Assembly: GCA_018287875.1 (NCBI GenBank) | Contig: JAGVVL010000009.1 | Coordinates: 3,968,001-4,032,000, forward strand | Length of the DNA stretch: 64,000 nucleotides | Direction: 5' to 3' | Source: Nigrospora sphaerica | Taxonomy: Eukaryota > Ascomycota > Sordariomycetes > Amphisphaeriales > Apiosporaceae | In this document: in pieces, positions 54,801 through 64,000 of the stretch | Numbering within the stretch: position 1 is the stretch's first letter | Layout of the letters: each line of letters opens with the position of its first letter | Made by a program: the position numbers and the translations under genes | The notes under the pieces: model-generated | What the model saw: only the letters and a program-made list of their open reading frames with translations | Database searches by the model: none | Told to the model about the DNA's origin: nothing

Positions 54801-56386
54801 AGTTAAGACCAGCGTAGACACCCCGACAAGGTAGAGCCATTAATGAAGCTTTCCCAGGAACTTGAAAGTCGACAAAGGTGGTTTGCTAACCAACTCGGCC
54901 ACTGAGTGGCTGTCTTTGCTGGTTGTTAGTATAACATCAAGCTAACGGGCCATATAAGGCCACAACCCTCCTAAGAATGATCGTCTGGTGTATGGCTCAC
55001 GCCTCAAAAGCCTTGTGGGGCGATCTCCTCCCTAATGGAGATCTAAACACCTTTAGTGACCACCGTAGCGAACTCTCAACAAGCCATCTCTCACATGCTC
55101 CTCAACCGCACCCGTGGGGGCGGACGCACTTCTCGTTACAATGCTTTGGCTCTCCCCCAACCCAGGCTAACATCACTCACTACTCCTCCGCCAGCCTGGC
55201 ACCAGGCCCCCTCTCCCCTTTTCCGCCCGCCCCACGTATTGTCGTTGGGGGCTATCCTCATCTCCACCGGCACTGACTTCGCGCCAACATCGAAATAAAG
55301 TTATCCCAACGGCTGCCGACACGTGCTCCTCCTGGAGAGCAGGCAAGGGCCAAAAGCCAAGCGCCAGCGCTGCCCCGTTCTCAGTTACGGCGGAGGGAAA
55401 CCGTGACGGCACCACTCTCATAGCCAGGTGCGTGAAAGGGACGAAGGAAGGGTAACAGGACCATTGCCGCTGACCGTGGAAACAGACGGGGCTAGTGGTG
55501 CGACCTGTACTACCCTATCTCTTCTTTCACCACCAGCGGAACTTCCTCCATCTGGTCTCAGGAACCCTGGGCCCCCTCTCCCCGCCGGAACGAGTGGGTG
55601 GGCGCTATATATAGAAGGATCGACGGTGCCTAGTCTCACTGCTGGTTCCCGCCGCCCCCTTCACGCCTCCCCGGAACGACGTGCTTGGCAGAGGGGAGAG
55701 GATGGCGTGTCGGCGCGACGGGTGAGGCGGCTGACGTGGGGCGAGGGGTGGCGAAAGGAGCAAGGCGCCAAAGCGTTGGCGTCATGAAATGGGGAGGGGC
55801 CGCCATCATAGTACGAGAATGAGGGCGAACCTTTTCCCGCCTCAGACCTCCTCTCTCCTGTCTGTTCCTCGTCATCCTAGGGCCAAGGGCACGTGCTGGG
55901 GTGGCGGGGCATCGAGGGAATCGGAGAGTTCGCCCGGTCGTGCAGATACGAGCGCGTCCGGCGTGGAGCCATCGTCGCCCAGGCGAGGAGATCGTTTACC
56001 AGGCCGAGAGAGTCTGCCGGAATGAGCGATATGTTTGCCTCGAGCGAAAATCCAAAATAACTTCATTGGGTATTCGGAGAAGTCTGCAACTCCCGGACAT
56101 CAACACTGGAAGGACCAAAACGACCACGACCCGCAACTACCACAACACTATCCAGGGTCGTTTCGAGTAAATTATACTACAGGAGCCGGGCCCGACCGCA
56201 TGAACAGCGCTGACGCTCCTTGGGGCCATATGTGCACACGCATCTGTTCCCCACCCAGATGCCGTTAAAGACGAGTAGAAAAAGGAAAAAGGAAAGTCGA
56301 GAACCCCCAAGAATGGCACCGAGATTCTTCCATTGCTCATGAGACCGTCGGTACGGTGCGACCTTCAACCAGGTACGGTCACCCGC

Positions 56387-57890
56387 TCACCGGCGGCCGC
56401 CCTGGGCGGGGCTGCCAAAGTCGTTACCACTGTACGGGCCAGCGCTGTAGCTGCGGTCCAGGGCGCCGGGGCTACCAGTACGGGTAGGCTCGAAACCGTC
56501 GGCGCCGGGGCCGCCGGAGCGCATCTGGGGGTTGGGGGTCGACATGCTGTGCGTGGGGGCACCCGTAGGGCTGGGGAGCAATGGCGCGGCGCTCGTGGGG
56601 TCCCAGGCGTTCTGCGACACCGGCACGGCGTGGTCGCTGGTCAGGGAGTTGCTGCGGCTGTCGTTGGGCACCTGGTACGTGTCGACGTTGGGGCCTTTGC
56701 CCATGGCCGCCGCGTTGTACTCGACACCCTCGTAGTCGAGCGCGTCGGGGTTGCGACCCTCCTTGCGGAACTGCTCCAGCTCTAGGCGCTCCTTCTCAGC
56801 CTCGGCCTCGCGGGCGGCGGCTTCGCGCTGGCCCCGCTTACGCTGGCGCAGGTAGTACATCAAAAGGGCGATGAAGGCACCGGCGCCCACAGCGACGGCG
56901 CCCACGTACACACCAGACTTGGCGCCTTGCGGGAGATCGTCCCACTTCTGAGACAGCGACTTTTCCGGCTCCGGTGGCGGTCGGTTGATGTTCTCTACCG
57001 CGGTCGAGTTGGCCTCCGGCCTGCGAGGTGGGTTAGGACGGGGAATGCGCGACTGGATGCCACGGAATGACTTACTCCACGATCTTGATGCTCTTCCACG
57101 AACCCGAGCGGTCGCCATACACATATTCCTTGCCCTTGGAGAAATCCTCGACGCGGCAGCTCTTGACATACATGGTGAAGGGTCCTTGGTTGTAGTCCGT
57201 CTCGCCCTGGGCCCACTGGATGGTGCCCTCGGGCTGGTCGGGGTCGCCGCCGGCCCAAATACCAAGACTTAACATCATGGGCGTCTGGGGGTAGTTGTCC
57301 GTGTTGTTGGCGTCCTTGGGCAGCAGGGTACGAACGTGGTTCCCGTCAATGTACCAATCGAGCTTGTCCTTGGTCCAGACCGTGGTATAGTTGTGGAAGT
57401 CGTCGAAAACACCGCCGTCGACGGGGTGGTAGATGGCGTTGTGGAAGTCCTGGCGGCCCTTGCCGAAGTAGTTGGTCTCGGCAACAGTGGCGTTGCCGCC
57501 CAGGAACTCCCAGTCCACCTCGTCCAACACGTCACTGGACCACACGATGGAGCTGACGATACCACGGCCGGTGGCGGGCTTCATGATGACCTCGGTCTTT
57601 CCGAAGAAAAAGTAAAAGTTGGACTTGATGGTCGGAGAATAGCCCTTCTTGGGAATGGTGAAGGCGGCGCCATTCGCCGAGGTGTAGTCGACGGTACCAG
57701 CCTCGGTCTTGAAGACGCCCGAAGGCGGGGTGGTATTGAAGTTGAAGGTGTGGCCGGTAGCGAGCGCGGGGTTGGGCTTGCAGTCCGTTTCCAGGGGATT
57801 ACAATCCGTGTGAAGCTGGGCAGCCACAGGCGTGGCTAGCAGCGACACCAGCAGGGCCGAGGCCGTGGCGACGGCCGAGGACGAGCGCAT
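56387..57890 (-). CDS. Crh-type GH16 chitin-glucan transglycosylase with membrane anchor
   Basis: Exons are 57890-57076 and 57020-56387 (55-bp intron, GTAAGT..GCAG), giving 482 residues. A signal peptide (MRSSSAVATASALLVSLLA) is followed by a Cys pair region (DCNPLETDCKP), then the GH16 fold with the catalytic motif DEVDWE (Glu124 nucleophile, Glu128 acid/base). The WEFLGGN, NYFGKGR, FDDFHNYTTVWTKDKLDWYIDG and LGIWAGGDP segments are typical of Crh1/Utr2 enzymes that link chitin to beta-glucan. Where yeast homologues end in a GPI signal, this protein has a transmembrane helix at about 307-329 followed by RQRKRG and a 150-residue cytoplasmic Pro/Ser-rich tail. It would act at the outer face of the plasma membrane. 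Confidence 0.92.
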
Positions 57891-60663
57891 GGTGGCGGTC
57901 GTGACAGGTCCGCCGCGACGGGATTAGTTGGAATGCGAAATAGGGCCGCGAGGAGACCTCGTAAGCCGCTAAGGATGGTTCGCGAAAGACTCGAATGGGT
58001 GGTGCAAGGAGCGTGGGCGTCTCCGAATCAACAGAGACCAAGTAGGACAGGCACCGCAAAGGTGATGAGGGAGCGTGTGTGTGAGAGAGAGTAATGATAT
58101 GAGGTTTCTACGGCGCAGCCAGCATGTTCCTCGCCCGTGGGTCCTAATCTCGCAGGTCGACTATGAGTCCAAGGAGCGGTGGGACTCGGTCCAAGGCGAC
58201 TAGGAGTGAGGGAGAAGACGGGGTAGCGTCGCAGGAGGGCGACGCCGAAGGTTGAGGGACAAGGGCAAGGGATAAACAGGTCTTTCGGGCAACGAAGGAG
58301 TGGCGTCGCATAGGGCGAAAGGGGAAATGTGAGAGTGATAAAAAGTGCCGCCGGCAGAGGCGACCCGGGACCAGAATCTGTTTCTGGAAGGCGACCTTAT
58401 GCACAAAGATCTTGGGACAGGGGCCGTACTGTGCTGGCCGTTTCAGATGGATACCCCAAGATATCCAGATACTGGGCGCCGCGGCCGAGAATGGGTCTCG
58501 CTATCCGCAATTCCGTTCGTGCTGGGCAGTCGTAGACGCCGTGGTGGATGAACGAGTGGCCGAATAGACGAGTAACCCACGGCGTGTGGATGGGAGGCAC
58601 CGAGCTGCGGGAGCTCACGGGCTCGTCATGACGATCCTTTGCCTCCTCTGGACCGCTGGGCTATGGATCAAAGCCTCGAGACGACGCCGATTGGCGAAGA
58701 CGGCGCGCGGGCGATCAAGCTGCTCCCTCCTCATTCAGGCATGGGACCAGGGGACGGACGGAGACGGACGGAAAGGGGCTTGGGGGCGTTGGCAGCGAGG
58801 CGGGCAAAAGAAAAAAAAAAAAAGGAAGGGAGCCGTCAAGAACGGGACTTCATCGCTTGGCGACTGGGGAAAGCCATTTCCTGCAGATTGGGTTCCCGTT
58901 CCTGCAGCCGTCTGGCAGTTGAAGCATCAATGGCGGCACAGGAGGTTGCATCGCTCGAGCAATCACTGGAGCAATCACTGGAGCACCACTGGAGGTGTCG
59001 TTTCATCTCAGTAGCGCGCCATACCGTTTCAGGCTTAGCGCCGCCCTGCGTAGTCCACCCGAAACAGCAATCACCTGCTAAATTTGAGTCGCCCCGAGAT
59101 GATCCCAATTAATCGGCGCTGCGCTAAATCGAATCAGGGCATGCCAGGAACCGATAGCAAGCCGGCAAACAAATATGATGAGCAAAGGAAAGATTGAAAC
59201 GGTTTATTTGTGGTAGCACCATCCAGTTTGTGCAGTCTGCTGCTGGCCTCAAGGCCTTGGCGACGGGATGGCACGTCCGTCAGTGTGGAAGAGGTAGCCG
59301 ACCAAGAGAGAGAGTGTGTGTGTGAGGGAGGGAGAGAAATGACGGTGAGCTGCCCGATTTGGTCTGGATGGCGCCCGGACGTGCAGGTCATTGGGTGGTA
59401 TTGGACTTGCCACGAGACAGTTGAGACGTTGCGACTGGAGATGTCGGGGGCTCGACAGCAGTTTGGCACCGTTACGGCGAGCCACAACATCCCGAAGCAG
59501 AGCGTGGCAGAGCGCGCAAAAGGCAGCATCAGTTGCACCCACACGGCGAACCAAAAGCGCGCGCGCTCCGGCAGATGAGACCGTCTCCTGCCCACCCTCT
59601 TGCATGCCCGCATCCGCGGCGGTACCATGGAAAGTTACGATGCTGGGCAGCCTTGGCCGGAGCAAGCACCCCCACCGACAAGGCCCGCCAAGACCCAGGG
59701 CCGGAAGCCCGACTGGTCGGTTGCTGCTCGGAAAAAGCGCCGCAGTCCTTCGGTCGCTTCCCCTTGCCTGGTTTTGCCGCCGTCGTGGCCCGCGCCGTTG
59801 TTGCCGCGCGCAAATGATACACGTCGTCGGCCACCTCCTTACCAGTGCCAGTCAGTCTTGCCAGCGCAAGTCGTGCCGCCGGACCCTCTCCTAATTATGA
59901 GCGAGGACGGCCGGCTATGGACATATAGTAGACGGCCCGGCTCATAATACGTCATAGGCGGTGGGCCTTAATCCCCTCGCCTTCCACCGCGCGCTCCCGG
60001 GGCCAGGGAGCGGCACCTACGGTCCATGCTGCCAGGGACAGGGAGAGGGGCAAAAGAGACGCCATCGTCGCCAAGGGCGAACGAGTCCAGTTCCTGGGTG
60101 CGGCTACCGCCTGGGGGTAAGGAGAGGGAGGCGGAGCATCGGGCCCACCACCTGGTGTGCTGGCCCTCGCGCGCCTGACCTTGGCGCCCTCGTCGGCCTG
60201 TTCGGGGACGACGGGCAAACGGCGGCAACAGAAAACTATTCACCCCAAAGCCATCAACCGTGTCCAAGCTGGACGGCGTTGAGTGCTTTTGACTTTGCTG
60301 TATAGACCGACTGTCCCAGCGGGCTGGCGACGGATGCTGATCAGCTGGGGCGGGCCACCACGAGCGGCCTGAGCCGTCGATTGGTGCCCGGGGGGGTCTG
60401 TGAACAGGCCTGCCAACCTATCTACGGCGACCCGTGTGGTGGTGGCTTATCGCGGCGGGTCCCTCTGCGAGCCTCGCCTCAGGGGCATGCAGAGTTAGAA
60501 AAAGAGCGATCGCTGCAAGGTGGCCATGCACACGAGCTATTTATTGATTATACGGTCTGGCACTGTGGGTGCAGTACTTATTCTGCCAGTCATATTGACA
60601 CCCGGCCAGCACGTCTATGTAATATTGGTAGCTGCCGGCCTCCCCCCTTCCAGTCCCTGTCCC
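57891..60663. other. Intergenic, 2.8 kb
   Basis: No gene assigned with confidence. Overlapping ORFs at 58639-59112, 59134-59894 and 59952-60305 lack motifs; one starting MESYDAGQPWPEQAP at 59627 is the most protein-like. A triplicated 12-bp word (GAGCAATCACTG, third copy diverged) lies at 58957-58992. Confidence 0.5.
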
Positions 60664-62092
60664 CTATTCCGGGCGTTTGGCCTCGCGCACGGCGTATGCG
60701 AACATGGCGTTGGACTCCTCGGCGCTCTCATCGGCCAGCTTTCGGGCGCTCTCGACGCCGGCCACGGGGAGGCGGTACTCGTACGCCTGGCCCGCCTTGG
60801 CGCCCGCGTGCGGGTAGGGGAAGGGCAGGTAGTCGGGCAGTAGCCCCAGCTGCCGCAGCAGCGTCGCCTGGTCCCAGCTGATGTGCTCGTGGTACAGCCG
60901 GTCGCCGCGGAGGTTGACCACGCTCGTGAACGGCACTGCCACGTACTTGCCCGTCGGCGGCACGCCCGGGGCCCTGTGGGTTCGGGAAGGGTAAGTCATG
61001 CGTGGCATAGATGGATGGTGCAGTGCGGGGGGCGCGGACGAGGTGGCTGCATCTGGTTCAAGGGGAAACGGGAAGGAGGAATAACAGGCGGGCACACAAC
61101 TTACAGCCAGTCGATGACGCGGTCGTGCGTGAACTTGAACAGGAACTCGTCCACGACGCGGTCAATGCCCGTGGTGCGGCTCACGAGCTCGAGCTGCGTG
61201 TCGGGCGGGTTCGCGAAGACGAAGTGGTTGGTGTAGAAGTGGGTGAGCTTCTCGCGGCCGACGCCGCCGGTGAGGGTCGGGATGTGGTTCACGTATGGCT
61301 CCTCGACCATGGTGGCCATGGTCTGCTCGACGTCGCGCGCCTCAAACTCCCAGTACGTGTGCTCCTCCCAGATGGCCTCGAGGTCGAAGTAGGGCCCGCC
61401 CAGCAGCGGCTTGAGGAACTGCAGGTTGCGCGTGTGCGCGACCGCCGCCGCGCCCCCGTGGTAGTCAGCGTGGGCCGGCACCGCGAAGAAGGCCGACGCC
61501 GCCTGCGGGTAGCGGTGCTCCTTGGCCTGCGCCGGCAGGGCGGCCGCCCCCTCGCCCGCGGGCCCGTCCGGGGCGCCCGGCCGGTGCACCAGCATCGGCT
61601 TCACGCTGGCCGCCGGGCCCGCCCCGTAGTACACGACCCCCCGGACCTCGTCGCAGGCATCGATACACGCTCCGACGCTCGACGACGCCTCGCCAAGGTA
61701 GGCTGGGCGCAGGCGGTCAGCAAAATAGACGGCAAGACGAAGCGGGGAGCAACGCGTCTCGGCTCACCAACCACGCCGAGCTTCTCGCTCTGGTCGCACG
61801 CCGGCAAGCTTGCCAGCGCGGCAATAACCTTGCGCAAGTCGGGCGCGCCCAGGTGCAAGCCGGGCTCCTTGAGCACGAGCTGAGCTACGGCATAGCCCTC
61901 TTCGGCCCATTTCTGCAGCGGCGGAGGATCAAGCGTCTTGTCGTGCTTGGATAGGTCCAGTGACCCGTCCACCAACAGGATCAGGCCGGGCCCGTGTCCG
62001 CGGCGCGACAAAGGGGGCTGCACCGTCAGCACCGGACTGATCTCCAGTGCAGGCGCATGGGGGCGTGAGACAGGACCCAGCTCGAGGCTCAT
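60664..62092 (-). CDS. Two-part protein: dienelactone-hydrolase-like N-half and SnoaL/NTF2-like C-half
   Basis: Exons are 62092-61768, 61702-61105 and 60973-60664 (introns 65 and 131 bp), giving 410 residues. The N-half resembles an alpha/beta hydrolase of the dienelactone-hydrolase group (GLILLVDGSLDLSKHD, WAEEGYAVAQLVL, SEKLGVVAYLGEASSS, VRGVVYYGAG). The usual nucleophile elbow (G-x-C-x-G-G) is replaced by AYLGEAS, so hydrolysis is doubtful. From about residue 215 the chain matches SnoaL-like folds (EEHTYWEFEARDVEQTMATM, VNHIPTLTGGVGREKLTHFY, VDEFLFKFTHDRVIDWLAPGVPPTGKYVAVPF, HEHISWDQATLLRQLGLL). Fungal homologues are often labelled carboxymethylenebutenolidase. No targeting signal is seen. 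Confidence 0.8.
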
Positions 62093-62745
62093 GATTGACT
62101 TGTTGCTGTGGTGTGGAGGGGCCTGGAATGCCTGACTAGCATCTACAATGCACCCGTCGTTGAAACAGTAATAAATATTGCTTGATGTTCAAGTACTGCG
62201 GATGGATAGGTAGGTGGCGTCTCCTGCGGGTGGGCAATAAGGAGCTTATTATTGGACGCCCGCCTAGATCTCAACCCGAAGGCTTTCTCGGTGCGGGGTC
62301 GATTGGCTGTCAAAAGCCAACCTCATACGATTCTGCGACGAAAGAGGGGGGATTCCCATGATGCCAAGTCCGCAACCCAAGTTTGACATGTTCACAGACG
62401 AGGCGTGCATGCCATGGCTGTGTTGCGACGAAGCGGCAGGCCAAAAGCCAACGAGGATCACCGGTCACGGACGGCGACGAAATTAAATAAAAAAGGGAAA
62501 CGTAAAAGCCATTTATGGTCATCATGCTTTCATAATACATCGCGCTTGAAAGGACTATCTACTTCTTGTGGTCAACACCACACCAAATCCGCCGTACGCT
62601 CGTTACGGCCTAGAGCATGTTCTGCACCGGCTTGGGGAGTTCGTTGTCTCTGCGGCGCATTAAGTAGCCGCGCCGTGGAGAGCGGTCCTCTTGGGGGATA
62701 TCACAGTGGTGGTGGCTGCTGGCCGAGGACCTTGCCATGATCGAC
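62093..62745. other. Intergenic
   Basis: Between the 5' end of the SnoaL-like gene and the 3' end of the HAD gene. Nothing recognised. Confidence 0.6.
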
Positions 62746-63624
62746 TTACAGCATCGACTCGATCTTCTTGACGCAGTCGGGGAATTCCTTCCAGTCGTAC
62801 ATAATGACGGCGGCCTTGCACTCCTCCTTGAGGAGCTTGGCCATCTGCTCCATCTTCTCCTTGCCGTCCTCGATGCCGTAGACGCCCACGTAGCCGATGA
62901 GGGGGATGCCGGCACGCATGGCGGCTGTGGCGCCGCTCTTGCTGTCCTCGACCGTCAGGCACTCCTTTTGCGAAACGCCGAGCTTCTCGCAGGCGAAGTT
63001 GTAAATGGCGGGGTCAGGCTTGGACGAGGGCTTGTCCATGCTGGTGGCGGCGCTGTAGACGTGCTCATCGGGGAAGTAGTGGTCGATGCCGACCTTCTTG
63101 ATCGAAGCAACGACACGGGGCTTGGCCGAGGTGCTCACGACCGACATGGGGTAGCCCTGCTCCTTAGCCCAGGCCAGCTGCTCGGGAACGCCCGGGCAGG
63201 GCTGACACTTCTCGCTGAGCTTGGCCGTGACGGCGCCCAGCTCGCGGTCAACGTAGGCATCGACCTCCTCGTCAGTCATGGTGAAGCCGTGCTTCTTCTG
63301 GAGGCCGACCAGCATGCCGCGGAAGTTGTGGCCGACGAAGTCCTCGAGGAGCTGCTCAACCGTGTAGCGCTCCGGCTTGCCAAACTTCTCGAGCACCTCA
63401 TTGGTCAAGTCGGTGCAGGCCTCGAAGGCCAGACGCTCCGACAGGCAAAGAGTGTTGTCGCAGTCGAGGAGAATGTACTTGACCTATGCGCGGGGGCAAG
63501 GAAGGGGTATGGTCAGCACTGGGTGGTCCCTTGGTGCGCTCTTTTTGGCCCCTTCTCCATCTTCCCTCTCCTTGTCGCAGCGTGGATGCAAGGCGAAGTG
63601 CTGACGGAAACTTACACGGGCCAT
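62746..63624 (-). CDS. HAD-superfamily hydrolase (phosphatase-like)
   Basis: Exons are 63624-63616 (only three codons, MAR) and 63483-62746 (132-bp intron, GTAAGT..ATAG), giving 248 residues. Motif I is LLDCDNTLC with Asp10 (nucleophile) and Asp12. Motif II is SVVSTSAKPR, motif III includes KPSSKPDPAIY, and motif IV is LTVEDSKSGATAAMRAGI. The cap between motifs I and II is helical, as in the beta-phosphoglucomutase/pseudouridine-phosphatase subgroup. It probably dephosphorylates a small phosphorylated metabolite in the cytosol; the substrate is not deducible. The microexon start is supported by the good donor after the ATG codons and by the lack of an upstream in-frame Met close to VKYILLDCD. 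Confidence 0.9.
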
Positions 63625-64000
63625 TTTGTCGGGTTTGGACTAGGCAGGCAGCGTGTGCAATGAATGCGGGTTGTTGGAAGTGGGGGATGGGTTGGACCGA
63701 AGAGCCGCGACGGAAGGGAAAGTGAGGTCTGACTGACGGAGATGGGATTATCAGAAAGTGGTGATGTGCTGGTGATCGACGAGGAAGGCCGTCTCTTGAA
63801 CCTGGTTTGGGGAAAAGGGAGCCTGGAGGGGTGCTTTATAGCCGGGGAGAGCTTGCAAAGCAATTGACTTTGGGCCGATTCTTCAATGTTTGTTGATTTC
63901 GGGTGACCTGCATCGCGATTGCCTGGCCTGCGTGTCCCCGTCTCTGCCCCTCTTCGTACTCGATTGGCGGCGCCGCAAAGGCTGGGGTGATGCCGAATAC
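63625..64000. other. Upstream region of the HAD gene
   Basis: Contains the promoter side of the minus-strand HAD gene; a TATA-like word (CTTTATAGC, 63833-63841) lies about 210 bp from the ATG. No gene recognised. Confidence 0.5.

Larger units (their letters stand above)
53909..56386. other. Intergenic, 2.5 kb
   Basis: Holds the 15-bp repeat array, two perfect short inverted repeats (54699-54720 and 54779-54800) and no recognised protein gene. Confidence 0.55.

Noticed and set aside
62737..63663. 308-codon plus-strand ORF
   Set aside because: Antisense shadow of the HAD gene.

Overview
The window comes from a filamentous ascomycete, most likely a Sordariomycete-type mould. The genes are GC-rich and carry short introns (55-170 bp) with GTAAGT/GTGAGT-like donors. 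There is a heterokaryon-incompatibility (HET) gene, several secreted proteins, two nuclear tRNA genes with introns, and a retroelement whose stop codons look like repeat-induced point mutation (RIP). All of this was read directly from the sequence; no database search was possible.

Layout. 1-0.9 kb: 3' part of an NAD(P)H-hydrate epimerase gene. 0.9-7.0 kb: gene-poor sequence with weak ORFs and one GT/GA microsatellite. 7.7-8.75 kb: tRNA-Thr(AGU) and tRNA-Pro(CGG). 9.5-16.3 kb: a decayed LINE retrotransposon, split by a complete Fot1/pogo-type DNA transposon (11068-12927) and by a solo LTR (13973-14302). 17.1-19.0 kb: secreted berberine-bridge-type FAD oxidase. 19.8-21.3 kb: secreted Gly/Cys/His/Lys-rich protein with an apparent one-base frameshift. 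23.4-25.2 kb: CysG-like siroheme synthase. 26.7-28.0 kb: FAD monooxygenase. 29.2-31.8 kb: long disordered protein. 33.4-35.6 kb: HET-domain protein. 37.0-38.0 kb: sulfotransferase-like membrane protein. 38.5-40.2 kb: glutamine-synthetase-like enzyme, divergent from a short-chain dehydrogenase at 42.1-43.1 kb. 43.7-48.4 kb: methylisocitrate lyase and methylcitrate synthase, divergent. 50.7-51.6 kb: DUF4360-type secreted protein. 53.2-53.9 kb: secreted protein with a duplicated five-cysteine module. 56.4-57.9 kb: Crh-type GH16 cell-wall transglycosylase. 60.7-62.1 kb: two-part dienelactone-hydrolase-like/SnoaL-like protein. 62.7-63.6 kb: HAD phosphatase.

The clearest functional unit is the divergent pair of methylcitrate-cycle genes, which would remove propionyl-CoA in mitochondria. 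The siroheme synthase supplies the cofactor of sulfite and nitrite reductase. The NAD(P)H-hydrate epimerase repairs damaged cofactor. The other genes look like ordinary dispersed fungal genes, not a biosynthetic cluster.

The most unusual points are: (i) the duplicated C-x7-C-x7-C-x8-C-x9-C module in the 53 kb secreted protein, with an in-frame intron in only one copy; (ii) the three-layer transposon nest, in which the otherwise intact pogo transposase has lost its third catalytic aspartate by a RIP-compatible transition; (iii) two minus-strand stretches with RNA polymerase III-like boxes and oligo-T that do not fold as normal tRNAs.
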